NCBI RefSeq assembly: GCF_014199935.1 | Contig: NZ_JACHOP010000001.1 | Coordinates: 434,001-498,000 of the forward strand | Reading direction: 5' to 3' | DNA from: Methylorubrum rhodinum | GTDB lineage: Bacteria; Pseudomonadota; Alphaproteobacteria; Rhizobiales; Beijerinckiaceae | Length of the DNA: 64,000 nt | Shown here: positions 50,523 to 60,800 of the stretch, piece by piece | How the letters are laid out: each line of letters opens with the position of its first letter | Numbering within the stretch: position 1 is the first letter of the stretch | The notes under the pieces: model-generated | Seen by the model: the letters and a program-made list of their open reading frames with translations, nothing else | The model's database searches: none | What the model was told of the DNA's origin: nothing | Made by a program: the position numbers and the translations under genes

Positions 50523-52744
50523 AGCAGCTGACCGATGGTATCCAGGAGTTCGCGCTGATCGAATTTCTGCTTCGTCAGGTAGGCGTCGGCCCCGAGTTCG
50601 AGGCCGCGGGCGACATCCGCCTCGTCGCCGCGCGAGGTCATCAGGACGACGGGCAGGCGAGCGAAGCTCTCCTCGCGGCGCAGGGCCTCGACCAAACCGA
50701 AGCCGTCGAGACGCGGCATCTCCACGTCGGCGACCACGAGGTCGACCGGCTCGATGCGCGCGCGCAGGCGGTCGAGCGCCTCCTGCCCGTCGACGCAGAC
50801 GATCACGCGGTAGCCCGCCGCTTCCAAGATGCTCTTCTCCAGAGTGCGGGTCGTGATGGAATCGTCGACGACAAGAATGGTCGAACGTCGTTTCTCCGCC
50901 ATCGTTCCGTCGCCCGAACTGTATCCTTTCGTACGGTCCGGGGAAGGTCTCGGCCCGGCGCGTCCGAGACGGGCGATGAGGCCGTCGGGATCGAGCACCA
51001 GGGCCGGCGTGTCGGTGCCGAGCACCACGGTGCCGGTGACGAGCGCCGGATCGACCCCGATCGGCGGGGCCGGCAGGACGAGGAGGCGGCGCACGTCGTG
51101 CAGGGCCTCGACGGTGACGACGCAGCGCCCCTGCGCCCCGCGCAGCCGCAGGGCCTGTACCGTCCCGGCCTCCCGCCCGGCCTCCCGCCCGGCCTCGGGC
51201 AGGCCGAGCAGGGCAGCGAGCGATGCGACCGGCAGGGTGGTGCCGGCGCGTTCTCCCTCGCCCTCGACCGGGACGACGGGACGGCCCGCCACGGTATCCA
51301 GGCCTTGGGGATCGAGCCGGATCAGCGCCTCGACGGCGCCGCTCGGGAGGGCGTAGCGGGTCCCGCCCGCCTCGACGATCACCAAGGGGCGCCGGGCGGC
51401 GGAGAGCGGCAGGGTCAGGACGAGCGAGGTGCCGTGCGGGTGGCGCGCGCTCAGCCGCACCTGTCCATGAAGCGCGCGGGCGACCTCGGCGACGACGGAG
51501 AGGCCCATGCCGCGCCCCGACAGGGCATCGACCGTGCCGGCGGTCGAGAAGCCGGGCTCGAACGGCAGCGCCAGCAGCCCCTCCGGATCGAGCCGCGCGT
51601 CCGGGGCGAGTAGCCCGCGCTGGCGGGCGGTGGACTCGATGGCCGAGAGGTCGGGCCCGCGCCCGTCGTCGTGGATGCCGAGCACGAGGCGCCCGCCCTG
51701 CGCCTCGATGCTGAGCAGGATCGCGAGCGCCGCCGGCTTGCCGGCGCGGCGCCGGGCCTCCGGCGGCTCCGCGCCGTGGCTCAGCGCGTTGCGCAAAGCG
51801 TGCAGCACCGGGTCCTTGAGCGACTGGAGCATCATGCGCTCCACCGGCAGGTCGAGGCCGCGGGCCGACACCTCGACGTCGCGCCCCTCGGCGCGGGCGA
51901 GGTCGCGCACCATCCGGGCGAGCCCGCCGAACACGGTCTCGGCCGGGACCAAGGCGAGACGTTCGGCCTCCTCGCGCACGCGGGCGGCGGCGGTCTCGAC
52001 GGCGAGGTTGGCGGCCTTCTGGCCGAGCGCGAGGTCGGAGGCCTCGCGCGCCAGCGCCCCGAGCCCGGCCTCGATGTCGGCGAGCGCCCGGCGCAGCGCC
52101 GCGGCGTCGGCAACGGTCCCGGTCTGGCCGGGGCGCTGGGCGGCCTCGGCGCGGCGGCGCAGGTCGCGCGCCCGAGTCCCGATCCGCGTCGCGCGCTCGG
52201 CGGTCGCATTCTGGCCCGGCAGGGCGGCCCAGAGCCCGTGGCTCGCCCGCGTCAGCGCCTCGACGGCGGTGGCGGGCACGCGCAGGACGGCGAGCGAGGG
52301 TTCGCCCGCGGGTTCCGCCGCGGGGGCGGGTGACGGCGCCTGGGCCGGTTCGGGCTCCGGTGCGCGCGTCGATGCCGGTTTGGGCGCGGAGGGGTCGAGG
52401 CAGGCGGCGAGGGCGGCCATCGCGTCGTCCGGCATCGGGGCCGCGCCGCCCGCGGCGACGTAGGCCTCGATGCGGTCGAGCGCGAGATGGGTCGCGGCCC
52501 GCGCCTCCCGGTCGAGGGGGTGCTGTCCGGAATTGATGCGCTCGAACAGAGCCTCCAGCTGATGCGACACCGCCTCGACCGGCGGCAGATCGACGGCGCG
52601 CGCCGCGCCCTTCAGGCTGTGGGCGCGGCGAAAGACGTCGTGCCAATCCACCGCGCCCTCGGTGGCGAGCGCCGCGCGGATCGCGTCGAGATGCTCCCGG
52701 TGCTCGACCTCGAAGGCGGCGAGAAGCTGCTGGCGGATGTCCAT
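50519..52744 (-). CDS. cheA: CheA-type kinase with C-terminal receiver (WspE-like)
   Basis: The product is 741 residues. An Hpt domain (1-115) carries the phosphoacceptor His in RRAHSLKGAARAVDL. A proline/alanine-rich linker (about 125-160) and a helical dimerisation region follow. The HATPase domain shows HALRNALSHGAEPPEAR, GIHDDGRGPD and LSGRGMGLSVV, then a CheW-like regulatory domain, and a receiver (about 620-741) with TILVVDDSITTRTLEKSILE and VVADVEMPRLDGFG. CheA fused to REC is the hallmark of Wsp and other alternative-function chemosensory systems. It should phosphorylate its own receiver, CheB and possibly the two downstream kinases' receivers. Confidence 0.92.
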   Translation of the reverse strand: MDIRQQLLAAFEVEHREHLDAIRAALATEGAVDWHDVFRRAHSLKGAARAVDLPPVEAVSHQLEALFERINSGQHPLDREARAATHLALDRIEAYVAAGGAAPMPDDAMAALAACLDPSAPKPASTRAPEPEPAQAPSPAPAAEPAGEPSLAVLRVPATAVEALTRASHGLWAALPGQNATAERATRIGTRARDLRRRAEAAQRPGQTGTVADAAALRRALADIEAGLGALAREASDLALGQKAANLAVETAAARVREEAERLALVPAETVFGGLARMVRDLARAEGRDVEVSARGLDLPVERMMLQSLKDPVLHALRNALSHGAEPPEARRRAGKPAALAILLSIEAQGGRLVLGIHDDGRGPDLSAIESTARQRGLLAPDARLDPEGLLALPFEPGFSTAGTVDALSGRGMGLSVVAEVARALHGQVRLSARHPHGTSLVLTLPLSAARRPLVIVEAGGTRYALPSGAVEALIRLDPQGLDTVAGRPVVPVEGEGERAGTTLPVASLAALLGLPEAGREAGREAGTVQALRLRGAQGRCVVTVEALHDVRRLLVLPAPPIGVDPALVTGTVVLGTDTPALVLDPDGLIARLGRAGPRPSPDRTKGYSSGDGTMAEKRRSTILVVDDSITTRTLEKSILEAAGYRVIVCVDGQEALDRLRARIEPVDLVVADVEMPRLDGFGLVEALRREESFARLPVVLMTSRGDEADVARGLELGADAYLTKQKFDQRELLDTIGQLL

Positions 52745-52754
52745 CCGAGCCGCT

Positions 52755-54434
52755 TCAGAGCCGGTAGCGCTCGGCCAACGCCATCAGCCCCTGCGCCAAC
52801 TCGGTGAGATTGGCCGAGGCCGTCTCGACCTCGCGGGTGCCGGCGGCGGTCTGCTGGCTCGCCTGCCGGATGTTCTGGAGCGCGCCCATCACCTGCTCGA
52901 TGCCGAGCTGCTGCTGGTTGGTCGAGGCCACGATCTGCTGGAAGGTCTGCACGCCCTCCTCCACGCGGGCGGCCATCTCCTCGATGGTCCGCACGGTCGA
53001 GTCGGTGCGGGTCTTGCCCGCGGCGGCGCGCTTGACCGCCTCCTCGGTCAGCATGACGGACGCGTTGATGCCGCGCTGGATCTCGCCGAGGATGCCGCGC
53101 ACCTGCACGGTCGCCTGCTTGGCCTGATCGGCGAGCAGCTTCATCTCGGAGGCGACCACCGCGAAGCTGCGGCCCTCCTCGCCCGCGGCGGCCGCCTCGA
53201 TGGCGGCGTTGAGCGCGAGCAGATGGGTGCGCTCCGAGATGTCGTTGACCGTGACGATGATCTCGCCGATCGCCTGCGTCTTCTCCGACAGGGCGACGAT
53301 GTTGCCGGCGACCGCCTCGCCCTGCTCGCGGATCGACTCCATGGCTTTTGCCGTGTCGGTGGCGGCGCGCAGGCCCGAGCGGGCGGTCTGCGCCGCGGCC
53401 TGGGCGGTGGCGATGACCTCGCTCGCGCGCTTCGAGATCTGGGCGCCCGAATGGGTGATCTCGTCCACCGTGGCGGCGGTCTCCTGCACGGCGGCGAACT
53501 GCTCCTCGACGCTCGCGGCCTGCTCCTGGGCCGAGGCGCGGATCTCGGCCGCGGCGGCGTTGAGGTCGGTCGTCGCCGCGCGGTTGGTGCGGGCGAGGTC
53601 GGCCAGCCCCGCGGCCATGCCGTTCAGCGTCGAGCCGAGGCGGCCGATCTCGTCCTGCCCGGTCCGCTCCAGTCGGCCGGTGAGGTCGCCCGCGCCGATG
53701 CGCTCGACGAAGCGCATGACGTTCTCTAGCGGGCGCACCACGGCGCGGCTGATCAGGATCGTCACGAGGATCGACAGGATCACCGAAGCGACCACGGTGA
53801 TGGCGATCGACAGGCGGCTCGCCTCGTAGACGTCGCGCACGCTCTTCTGGCCGACCCCGATCACGCCGTCGAGGGCGGTGCGGGCATTGGCGATGCTGCG
53901 CAGCAGGCCGTCATGCAGGCGGTTGATGTCGTCGTTGCGGCCCTCGACCGTGGCGATGTCGCGGGCGTTGACCGCCTGCAACTGCGCCTCGCTGGCTGTC
54001 CGCACCTGGCGGAAGCTGTCGCTCACCTCGTCGATCACGCTTCCGAAGCGAATCCAGGCGGAGGCGCGCTCCGGCGAGATCGACGCGGCGCGGTACTCCT
54101 TCACCTCCGCCGCGATGATGGCGATCAGGCGCTCCAGCTCCGTGGCGTTCTGGCGCCAGCCGCCAAGGTAGTCGTCCGCTTGCTGGCGCTGCGGCGTCGC
54201 CTGCGACGAGGTCAGCACGGCGATCACCGCGTTGCGGCGCACCAGCCCCATGTTGCGCGAGACGTTGCCGAGGTCGTCGAGCTGGCGCAGCACCCCGATG
54301 TCGCGGCTGACGATGGTGTCGGTCATGTCGCGCACGGTCGCGATCTGGCGCAGCGCGTAGGCGCCGAGCAGGGCCACGATCAGGCTCGCCGCCACGAAGC
54401 CGAGGAGGATGCGTTTTCCGATCGAGAGCGACAC
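52755..54434 (-). CDS. Methyl-accepting chemotaxis protein
   Basis: The product is 559 residues. Membrane segment 1 is at about 10-28, a periplasmic four-helix-type domain covers about 30-205 ([40 protein letters not shown]), and membrane segment 2 lies at about 208-232. HAMP follows ([18 protein letters not shown]), then the signalling domain with the hairpin tip [24 protein letters not shown] sequence ([20 protein letters not shown]) and [14 protein letters not shown]. It ends [15 protein letters not shown] and has no CheR-tethering pentapeptide. It is the only receptor in the operon, in the WspA position, and its ligand is unknown. Confidence 0.93.
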   Translation of the reverse strand: MSLSIGKRILLGFVAASLIVALLGAYALRQIATVRDMTDTIVSRDIGVLRQLDDLGNVSRNMGLVRRNAVIAVLTSSQATPQRQQADDYLGGWRQNATELERLIAIIAAEVKEYRAASISPERASAWIRFGSVIDEVSDSFRQVRTASEAQLQAVNARDIATVEGRNDDINRLHDGLLRSIANARTALDGVIGVGQKSVRDVYEASRLSIAITVVASVILSILVTILISRAVVRPLENVMRFVERIGAGDLTGRLERTGQDEIGRLGSTLNGMAAGLADLARTNRAATTDLNAAAAEIRASAQEQAASVEEQFAAVQETAATVDEITHSGAQISKRASEVIATAQAAAQTARSGLRAATDTAKAMESIREQGEAVAGNIVALSEKTQAIGEIIVTVNDISERTHLLALNAAIEAAAAGEEGRSFAVVASEMKLLADQAKQATVQVRGILGEIQRGINASVMLTEEAVKRAAAGKTRTDSTVRTIEEMAARVEEGVQTFQQIVASTNQQQLGIEQVMGALQNIRQASQQTAAGTREVETASANLTELAQGLMALAERYRL

Positions 54435-54482
54435 GGGCGTTCGATGGCTCCGGTGCGGGGTTCCGGCTCGGGGGCCGGGCCG

Positions 54483-55007
54483 TCAGGTGAGGAAGCGGGC
54501 CAGCAAAGCCGGCAGGTCGAGGATCGTGAAGCCGTCGCGGACGTCGCCCGTCCGGTCCGAGGCCGGAGGGACATAGCCCAGAAGCGGCTCGCCTCCCAGG
54601 ACCTCGGCGGGATCGGCCGGGACGGCCTCGATGCGGGCGATGCCGAGCACCCGGTCGACGCCGAGCGCCACGGCGACCTCCTGTCCGCGCAGCCGCACGA
54701 GATGGCCTTCGCCCGAGCCCATCGCGAGGCCGAGGCAGGCGGAAAGATCGAGGACGCTGACGATGGTCCCGGCCATGGCGCAGATGCCGCGTAGCGCCGG
54801 TGGCGCACCGGGCAGCGCCGTGCAGGGGCGCTCCGGCATCACGCCCGCGATCGAGGCCAGCGGCAGCCCGTAGCGCTCGGGGCCGCAGGCGCAGACGAGG
54901 TAGCCCGTCGTCTCGACCGCGCGCGCCCGATCCGCGGAGCGGGCGGCGAGCGCCGCCGCACGGGACTCGAGCAGGGCGTCGGTGCGGGCGTCGAGGGCGG
55001 CCTTCAT
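54483..55007 (-). CDS. cheW: CheW-like coupling protein (first of two)
   Basis: The product is 174 residues. A helical N-terminal extension of about 35 residues (LDARTDALLESRAAALAARS) precedes the CheW fold: YLVCACGPERYGLPLASIAG, LPGAPPALRGICAMAGTIVS, VLDLSACLGLAMGSGEGHLV. The coupling protein links receptor and CheA. In Wsp-type systems two CheW proteins flank CheR, as here. The start overlaps the cheR stop by four bases, showing tight translational coupling. Confidence 0.88.
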   Translation of the reverse strand: MKAALDARTDALLESRAAALAARSADRARAVETTGYLVCACGPERYGLPLASIAGVMPERPCTALPGAPPALRGICAMAGTIVSVLDLSACLGLAMGSGEGHLVRLRGQEVAVALGVDRVLGIARIEAVPADPAEVLGGEPLLGYVPPASDRTGDVRDGFTILDLPALLARFLT

Positions 55008-56479
55008 GCGGGGTCTCGTGCGGACGGGCCGCCCATGCCGGAGAGGAGCGCCCGCGCGTTCTCGGCCAAGCGTTGGGCGCTCACTCCGTCCCCCTCCGGC
55101 AGAATCGTCTCGGGCGGCAGTCCTTGCGCGAGGCGCAGCGCGTTGTCGAGGGCGCGCGCGGCCTGCCCTCGCCGCCTACCCCGGGCGAGCAGCAGGCCGA
55201 GCTGGTAATGGGCCATGACGAAGCCGCGGTCGAGGAACAGCGCGCCCCGAAGCGCCCGCTCGGCCTCCGCCTCGCGGCCGAGATCGAGCGCGAGCAGGCC
55301 CTCGTAATAGCGAAGCGCCGGCTCGGTGCCCCGCCCGCCGATCCCCTCCTGGAGAAGCCGCCAAGCCTGGGCGGTCTCGCCCGCATCGGCGAGGTTTCGA
55401 ACCTCCCGGAGAAGATCGTCCGGCTCGGCCGTCGCCACCGCCGGGGCTGTCGGCGGTGGCGGCGGAATCGGGGGCGGTCCGGCGCGTGGCGGCGGGACGA
55501 AAGCGGGCGGCACCTCCGGCACCCATGGCGGGAGCGGCACCTGCGCCTGGGCGACGACCTCCGTGCCCGCCGGGCGGTAGGCGACGGTGCCGGGGAGCGT
55601 CACCGGCTCCAGCCATTGCGCGAAGGCGGGATTCGGCTCGGCATGGCCGATCAGGAGCCAGCCGCCGGGCTGCAGCCGCTCGCCCAGCGCCCGCACGATC
55701 CGGTTCACGTGCTCGGCGTTGAAGTAGATCAACACGTTGCGGCACAGGATCAGGTCGAAGTTCGACCCCAAAGTCGCCCCCAAGGTCGTCCCCATGGAGG
55801 GCTGCGGTCCGTCGATCAGCGAGAGCAGGTTCTGCCGCTCGAACCGGACCATCCGGCGATAGACCGGGCGCAGCGCGTAGGCGCCGTGCGGGCGGCCCGG
55901 CCTGGCCGGCACGCGGCGGAACCAGCGCAGGCGCTCGGGCTCGCCCAGGGTCCGCAGGGCCCAGGGGCCGAACTCCGCTTCGCGGGCCGTGGCCAGCGCC
56001 TCGACGCTCAGATCGGTGCCGAGGATCGTCACCGACCATTCGGGTAGGGCCTCGCCGAGAAGCTCGTGCAGGAGGATCGCCAGCGAGTAGGGCTCGGCCC
56101 CGGTCGAGCAGCCGGCGCTCCAGACGCGCAGGGCGCGGACATCGCCGCGTGCCGCGATCAGGTCGGGCAGGATGCGCCCGCGCAGCGCCGCGAATTGCTC
56201 GGCGTAGCGGAAGAAGAAAGTCTCGCCGATGGTGATCTCGGCTTCCAGCGCCGCCCATTCGTCGCGCCCGCCGGGCCCGTCGAGGCGGGCGAGGTAGGCG
56301 GTGCAATCGGGGAGGCCGCAGGCCTTCAGCCGACGGCGGACGCGGTCGTGGAGGAGATCGTCCTTGTCGACGTAGTAGCTGTGGCCCGTGCGGGCGATCA
56401 CACGCTCCTTGAGGGCGGGAAATCCGGGATCGGCGACCGCGCCCGCAGCGCGCCGCACGCGGTCGGACGGACGCGTCAC
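55004..56479 (-). CDS. cheR: CheR methyltransferase with TPR-type C-terminus (WspC-like)
   Basis: The product is 491 residues. The N-terminal helical and SAM-dependent CheR domains cover about 15-290: FFFRYAEQFAALRGRILPDL, VWSAGCSTGAEPYSLAILLH, ILGTDLSVEALATAREAEFG and FDLILCRNVLIYFNAEHVNR. A proline-rich linker (VPEVPPAFVPPPRAGPPPIP region) leads to a C-terminal repeat region (RNLADAGETAQAWRLLQEGI, LDLGREAEAERALRGALFLD, MAHYQLGLLL) typical of TPR-containing CheR/WspC. It methylates receptor glutamates. The start overlaps the end of the upstream cheW gene by four bases. Confidence 0.92.
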   Translation of the reverse strand: MTRPSDRVRRAAGAVADPGFPALKERVIARTGHSYYVDKDDLLHDRVRRRLKACGLPDCTAYLARLDGPGGRDEWAALEAEITIGETFFFRYAEQFAALRGRILPDLIAARGDVRALRVWSAGCSTGAEPYSLAILLHELLGEALPEWSVTILGTDLSVEALATAREAEFGPWALRTLGEPERLRWFRRVPARPGRPHGAYALRPVYRRMVRFERQNLLSLIDGPQPSMGTTLGATLGSNFDLILCRNVLIYFNAEHVNRIVRALGERLQPGGWLLIGHAEPNPAFAQWLEPVTLPGTVAYRPAGTEVVAQAQVPLPPWVPEVPPAFVPPPRAGPPPIPPPPPTAPAVATAEPDDLLREVRNLADAGETAQAWRLLQEGIGGRGTEPALRYYEGLLALDLGREAEAERALRGALFLDRGFVMAHYQLGLLLARGRRRGQAARALDNALRLAQGLPPETILPEGDGVSAQRLAENARALLSGMGGPSARDPA

Positions 56480-56982
56480 GTGGATCGGGTGGCCTCGTCG
56501 AGGTCGCCGAACCGGGCGAGCCGGTCGCTGGCCTGCACGGCGAAGGCGTCGAGCCGCGTCCGCTCCTCCCGTGTCAGGATGCGCCGCAACGACAGCAGGT
56601 GGGCGAGGCCCTTGCCCCAGGCGAACTCGGCGACGACGCAGCCGTTCAGGCTGCGCGCCGGTTCGACCGGCTTGAGGCTGTCTCCGGCGACCGTGACGAC
56701 ATCCAGCGCCCGGTCGACCAGCAGGGCGAGCGGGGCGCCGCGGGCCAGCACCACGTGGCGGTAGGGGTCGTCCGCTCCCGCCTCGGCGCGCAGGCCGAGG
56801 AGGATCGCGAGATCGACCACCGGCACCGGCTCGCCCCCGAGATTGAGCAATCCGGCAAGCAGCCCGCCCGCGGCCGGCGGCGCGTGCAGGCGGGGCAGCG
56901 GCAGGATCTCGCGGATGTCGGATTGCGGCAGGGCGCAGGCCGTACCGGCCACGTCCACGATCAGATGGGCGGCGCCCGCCAT
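56476..56982 (-). CDS. cheW: CheW-like coupling protein (second)
   Basis: From MAGAAHLIVDVAGTACALPQ the product is 168 residues with the CheW pattern: SDIREILPLPRLHAPPAAGG, LLNLGGEPVPVVDLAILLGL, HVVLARGAPLALLVDRALDV. The C-terminal 45 residues (LSLRRILTREERTRLDAFAV) are an extra helical tail. It is the first gene of the eight-gene leftward operon, preceded by about 165 bases from the mucR-like gene, so the operon promoter should lie at about 56,990-57,146. In Wsp terms it corresponds to WspB or WspD. Confidence 0.87.
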   Translation of the reverse strand: MAGAAHLIVDVAGTACALPQSDIREILPLPRLHAPPAAGGLLAGLLNLGGEPVPVVDLAILLGLRAEAGADDPYRHVVLARGAPLALLVDRALDVVTVAGDSLKPVEPARSLNGCVVAEFAWGKGLAHLLSLRRILTREERTRLDAFAVQASDRLARFGDLDEATRST

Positions 56983-57146
56983 GCCTCGTCCCCCGCGCGC
57001 GTCCTCCGCGACGGGGAGGCCGGCCGTCCCTCTCGGACGGTCCGGCTCACAATGTAGGGCAAGGGCCGCACCCGGGAAACGGGTCGAACGGCCGGGTGTC
57101 TGCCCGCACCGGGGACGGGGCGGGTCTTCGGCGGTCGGCCCCGTGG

Positions 57147-57632
57147 TCAGGCGACCTTCTGGCGGGAGCGGGACGGCTTCGGCTCCGGCTCGGCCTCCGG
57201 CTCCTCGATCCGGCCGCCGGGACGGCCCAGGCCGATCGACTTGGCGAGGGCCGAGCGCTGCGCCGCGTAGTTGGGGGCGACCATCGGGTAATCGTTCGGC
57301 AGGTTGTAGCGCTGGCGGTACGAGTACGGGTCGAGACCATGGGTGCCGAGATGGCGCTTCAGGGTCTTGTACGGCTTGCCGTCGATGAAGCTGATGATGG
57401 CATCGGGGGTCACGGACTTGCGGATCTGGGCCGGGGTCGGCTTCTCGACCGCCTCTTCCGTCGGGGCCGCCGCCGCGGTGGTGCCGCCGAGTCCGGTCAA
57501 GGCGGCGTGGACGTTGATGATCAGGCCTGGAAGCTCGGACGCGGGCACTGAGTTGTTCGACACGTAGGACGAGACGATGTCGCTCGCCAATTCCACGAAG
57601 TCGTTGAATGATTTCTGACTCTCTTCCGACAT
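57147..57632 (-). CDS. MucR/Ros family transcriptional regulator
   Basis: The product is 161 residues with the family start SFNDFVELASDIVSSYVSNN and the DNA-binding core VTPDAIISFIDGKPYKTLKR, HLGTHGLDPYSYRQRYNLPN, DYPMVAPNYAAQRSALAKSI. The usual zinc ligand pair C-x-x-D/C is here S-F-I-D, so the cysteine is lost, while both histidines (HLGTH) remain. Zinc-independent Ros/MucR relatives are known from Mesorhizobium. It binds AT-rich targets and often controls exopolysaccharide, motility and cell-cycle genes. It lies immediately upstream of the chemosensory operon on the same strand and may control it, which is inference. Confidence 0.9.
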   Translation of the reverse strand: MSEESQKSFNDFVELASDIVSSYVSNNSVPASELPGLIINVHAALTGLGGTTAAAAPTEEAVEKPTPAQIRKSVTPDAIISFIDGKPYKTLKRHLGTHGLDPYSYRQRYNLPNDYPMVAPNYAAQRSALAKSIGLGRPGGRIEEPEAEPEPKPSRSRQKVA

Positions 57633-57830
57633 CCTGCTTGTCCGCTCCTATGGCCCCTCGGGCGCCAAGATCATACGCGTCGCGCGAAGACGCAAGGGAG
57701 CGCTGTAAAAAACTACGTTTGCCTTGTGGGTATTGAGATCCGAACACTCAAGTCGAGTCTGCTGCCGCGAGCGTAGTCGATCAAATGCAGGGATTGCCGA
57801 TCCAATCCGTGCGCCCGCCGGGCCGGGGCC

Positions 57831-60800
57831 TCAGGCCGCGCCGTCAGGGCCGAAGCGGCCGTGGCGCAGGGCAAGCGTCGGCAGGATCAGGAGGTTTAGC
57901 ACCGTCGAGGTGACGAGGCCGCCGAGGATCACCAGTGCCATCGGTCCCTCGATCTCGCGGCCCGGCTCGCCCGCCCCGAGCGCCAGCGGCAGGAGCCCGA
58001 GACCCGTCACCAGAGAGGTCATCAGGATCGGCACGAGACGATCTGCCGCGCCCTCGATCGCGGCCTGCCGGCCCCACGCCCGCCCCTCGACCGCGGTGAG
58101 GTGCTCGTAATGCGAGACCATCATGATGGTGTTGCGCAGGGAGATGCCGAACAGCGTGACGAAGCCGACGATGGAGCCGAGCGAGACCACCGCCCCGGTG
58201 GCGGCCACCGCCGCGACGCCGCCGACGAAGGCGAAGGGCAGGTTGACGAGGACGAGGATCAGGTTGCGGTTCGAGCCGGTGACGACGGCGAGAAGGACGA
58301 CGATGCCGAGGCCGGCGAGCGCCGAATAGGCGATCAGGTCGCGCCGCGCCTTGGCCTGCGCCTCGGCCGCGCCGGCGAAGCTGACGTAGACGCCCGGCGG
58401 CAGCTTCACCTCGCGGGCGATCTTGCGCCGCGCCGCCTCTACGAAGGAGGCGACGTCCCGCTCCTCGACGTTCGACGTGATGGTCTGCACCCGCTGCGCG
58501 CCGATATGCTGGACGGCGTAGCGCCCCGACGTCTCGTAGATGTCGGCGACCTGGGACAGGCGGATGAAGCTGCCGCCGCGCACCCGGATCGGCAGGTCGC
58601 CGAGGGTCGACAGGCGGGTCCGCGTCGCGCGCTCCAGAATGACCGTGACGTTGAAGACGGCGTTGCCCTGGTAGGTCTGGCCGACGACGTCGCCCTGGTA
58701 GGCGGTGCGGACGATCTCCAGCACCTCGACGGCGTCGAGGCCCCAATGGCGCAGGTCGTTGGCGCGGAGCGACACGTTGATCTGCGGGAGGCCCGCGGGC
58801 GAGACCACCTGCACGTCGGTGGCACCCCTGACCTCGTCGAGTTCACGGGCCACATCCCGGGCGGCGGCCTCGATCGCGGCGAGATCGTTGCCGAAGACAT
58901 GGACGGCGACCGGCGCGGTGAACCCCGAGACCGTCTCTTCGATGCGCTCGGTCAGGAAGGTCTTGAGCGAGAAGCCGGCGCCGGGCGTGGCCGCCATGAT
59001 GGCGCGGATGCCGGCCTCCGCCCGCTCCTGGCCCTCGCCGTCGAGGCCCGCCGTGAGGTCGATATGGATCTCGCTGTAATGCGTGCCGCCGACATCGTAG
59101 CCCGCTTCCGCGCGCCCGACCTGCTGGGCGACCGCGCGCACGCCGGGCACCTGCTTCAGCGCCGTGGTCAGGTGTTGCCCGAGCCGCAGCGACTGCTCAA
59201 GGGAGGTGCCGGGCGCTGCCGCCATGTGCAGGATGAGGTGGCCCTCCTTCAGGTCGGGCAGGAAGGCGCCGCCGAGATAGGGCACGGCCGCAGCCGCGGC
59301 GATCACGCAGGCGAGCCCCAGCGCCATGATCCGCTTCGGCGCGCGGTCGATGCGGGTGAGGAGCCGCATATAGGCAGCCCGCGAGGCGCGCATCGGCAGC
59401 GGATCGAGGGTCGGCAGGCGCTTGCGGCGGGCGAGCAGCAGCACGGCGAGCGCGGGCGTCAGCGTCAGCGCCACGGCGAGCGAGGCGATCACCGCGAGGA
59501 TGTAGGTGAGCGCGAGCGGCCCGAACAGGCGGCCGGCGACGCCCGTCAGCGCCAGCACGGGGAGGAAGACGAGGAGCACGGCGAGGGTCGCGTAGGCGAC
59601 CGAGGTGCGCACCTCCATCACCGCGTCGAACACCACCGTCGGGCCGGGAAGCGGTGTTCCCAGGCGGCGGTTCTCGCGCAGGCGCCGCACCACGTTCTCG
59701 ACGCCGATCACCGCGTCGTCCACCACCTCGCCGATGGCGATGGCGAGCCCGCCCAGCGTCATCGCGTTGAGGCTCTCGCCGAGCGCGACGAGCACCGCGA
59801 CCGCGGCGATCAGCGAGAGCGGAATTGCCACCGCGCTGATGAGGCTGGTGCGCCAGTCGAGCAGGAACAGGAACAGCACCACGATCACGAGAAGCCCGCC
59901 CAGCGCGAGCGCCTGGATCACGTGGCCATTGGCGACCGTGACGAAGTTCGCCGGCCGGAACAGGTCTGTGCGCAGCGTGATGCCCTCGCGCTCCAGGCCC
60001 GGACGCAACTCGGCGAGCGCCGCCTCGACGCGGGCGGTGGCATCGACGGTGTTGGCGCCGATCTGCGCGCCGACCGAGAGCATCACGCCGGGCACGCCGT
60101 CGATCTGGGCCGCGCTGATCGGCGGCTCGGGGGCGTCGCGCACGTCGGCCACGTCGCCGAGCGTGACGCTGGCGCCGCCCTCGTTGACCAGCACGGTGCG
60201 GGCGACCTCCTCCGGCGTCAGCGACTGGCCTTCGGTCTGGAGGGCGATGCGCTGGTTCGTGGTGTCGACGAAGCCCGCGCCGCGCACGCCGGTCGCCTTG
60301 CGGGCCGCCGAGAGCACGTCGTTGAGGCCGATATTGAAGCGGATCAGGTCGCGCGGGCGCACCTGCACCTGGATCGAGCGGATGTCGCCGCCATAGACCA
60401 GCACCTCGGCGATGCCGGGCACCGCCAGCAGCCGCAGCCTGAGCCGCCAGTCGGCGACGGTGCGCAGATCGAGCAGCGAGCGCGTCGTCGAGGTTAGGCC
60501 GAGGACGAGCACGGTGCCGGTGGAGGAGGTCAGCGCCGTCATGGTCGGGGCCATGACGCCCTGCGGCAGGCGGCTCGCGATGGTGGCGAGGCGCTCGTTC
60601 ACGAGCTGGCGGGCGCGGTAGATGTCGGTGCCGGTCGAGAAGGTGGCGGAGACGACCGAAAGCCCCTGGATCGAGGTGGAGCGGAGCGAGGCGATGCCGG
60701 GCAAGCCGTTGACCGCCCCCTCGACCGTCTGGGTGACGATGACCTCGACCTGTTCCGGGCTCAGGCCGGGCGCCTCGGTCTGGACCGAGACGGTGGGGGG

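Noticed and set aside
49422..52646. A 1,074-codon leftward open frame running through cheB and across cheA
   Set aside because: Only its last 366 codons (from GTG 50522) are the CheB protein; the rest is the wrong frame of cheA and encodes arginine/proline-rich nonsense.
58101..60497. Long open frame opposite the RND pump gene
   Set aside because: Histidine/arginine/glutamate-rich shadow of a GC-rich gene with no recognisable domain.
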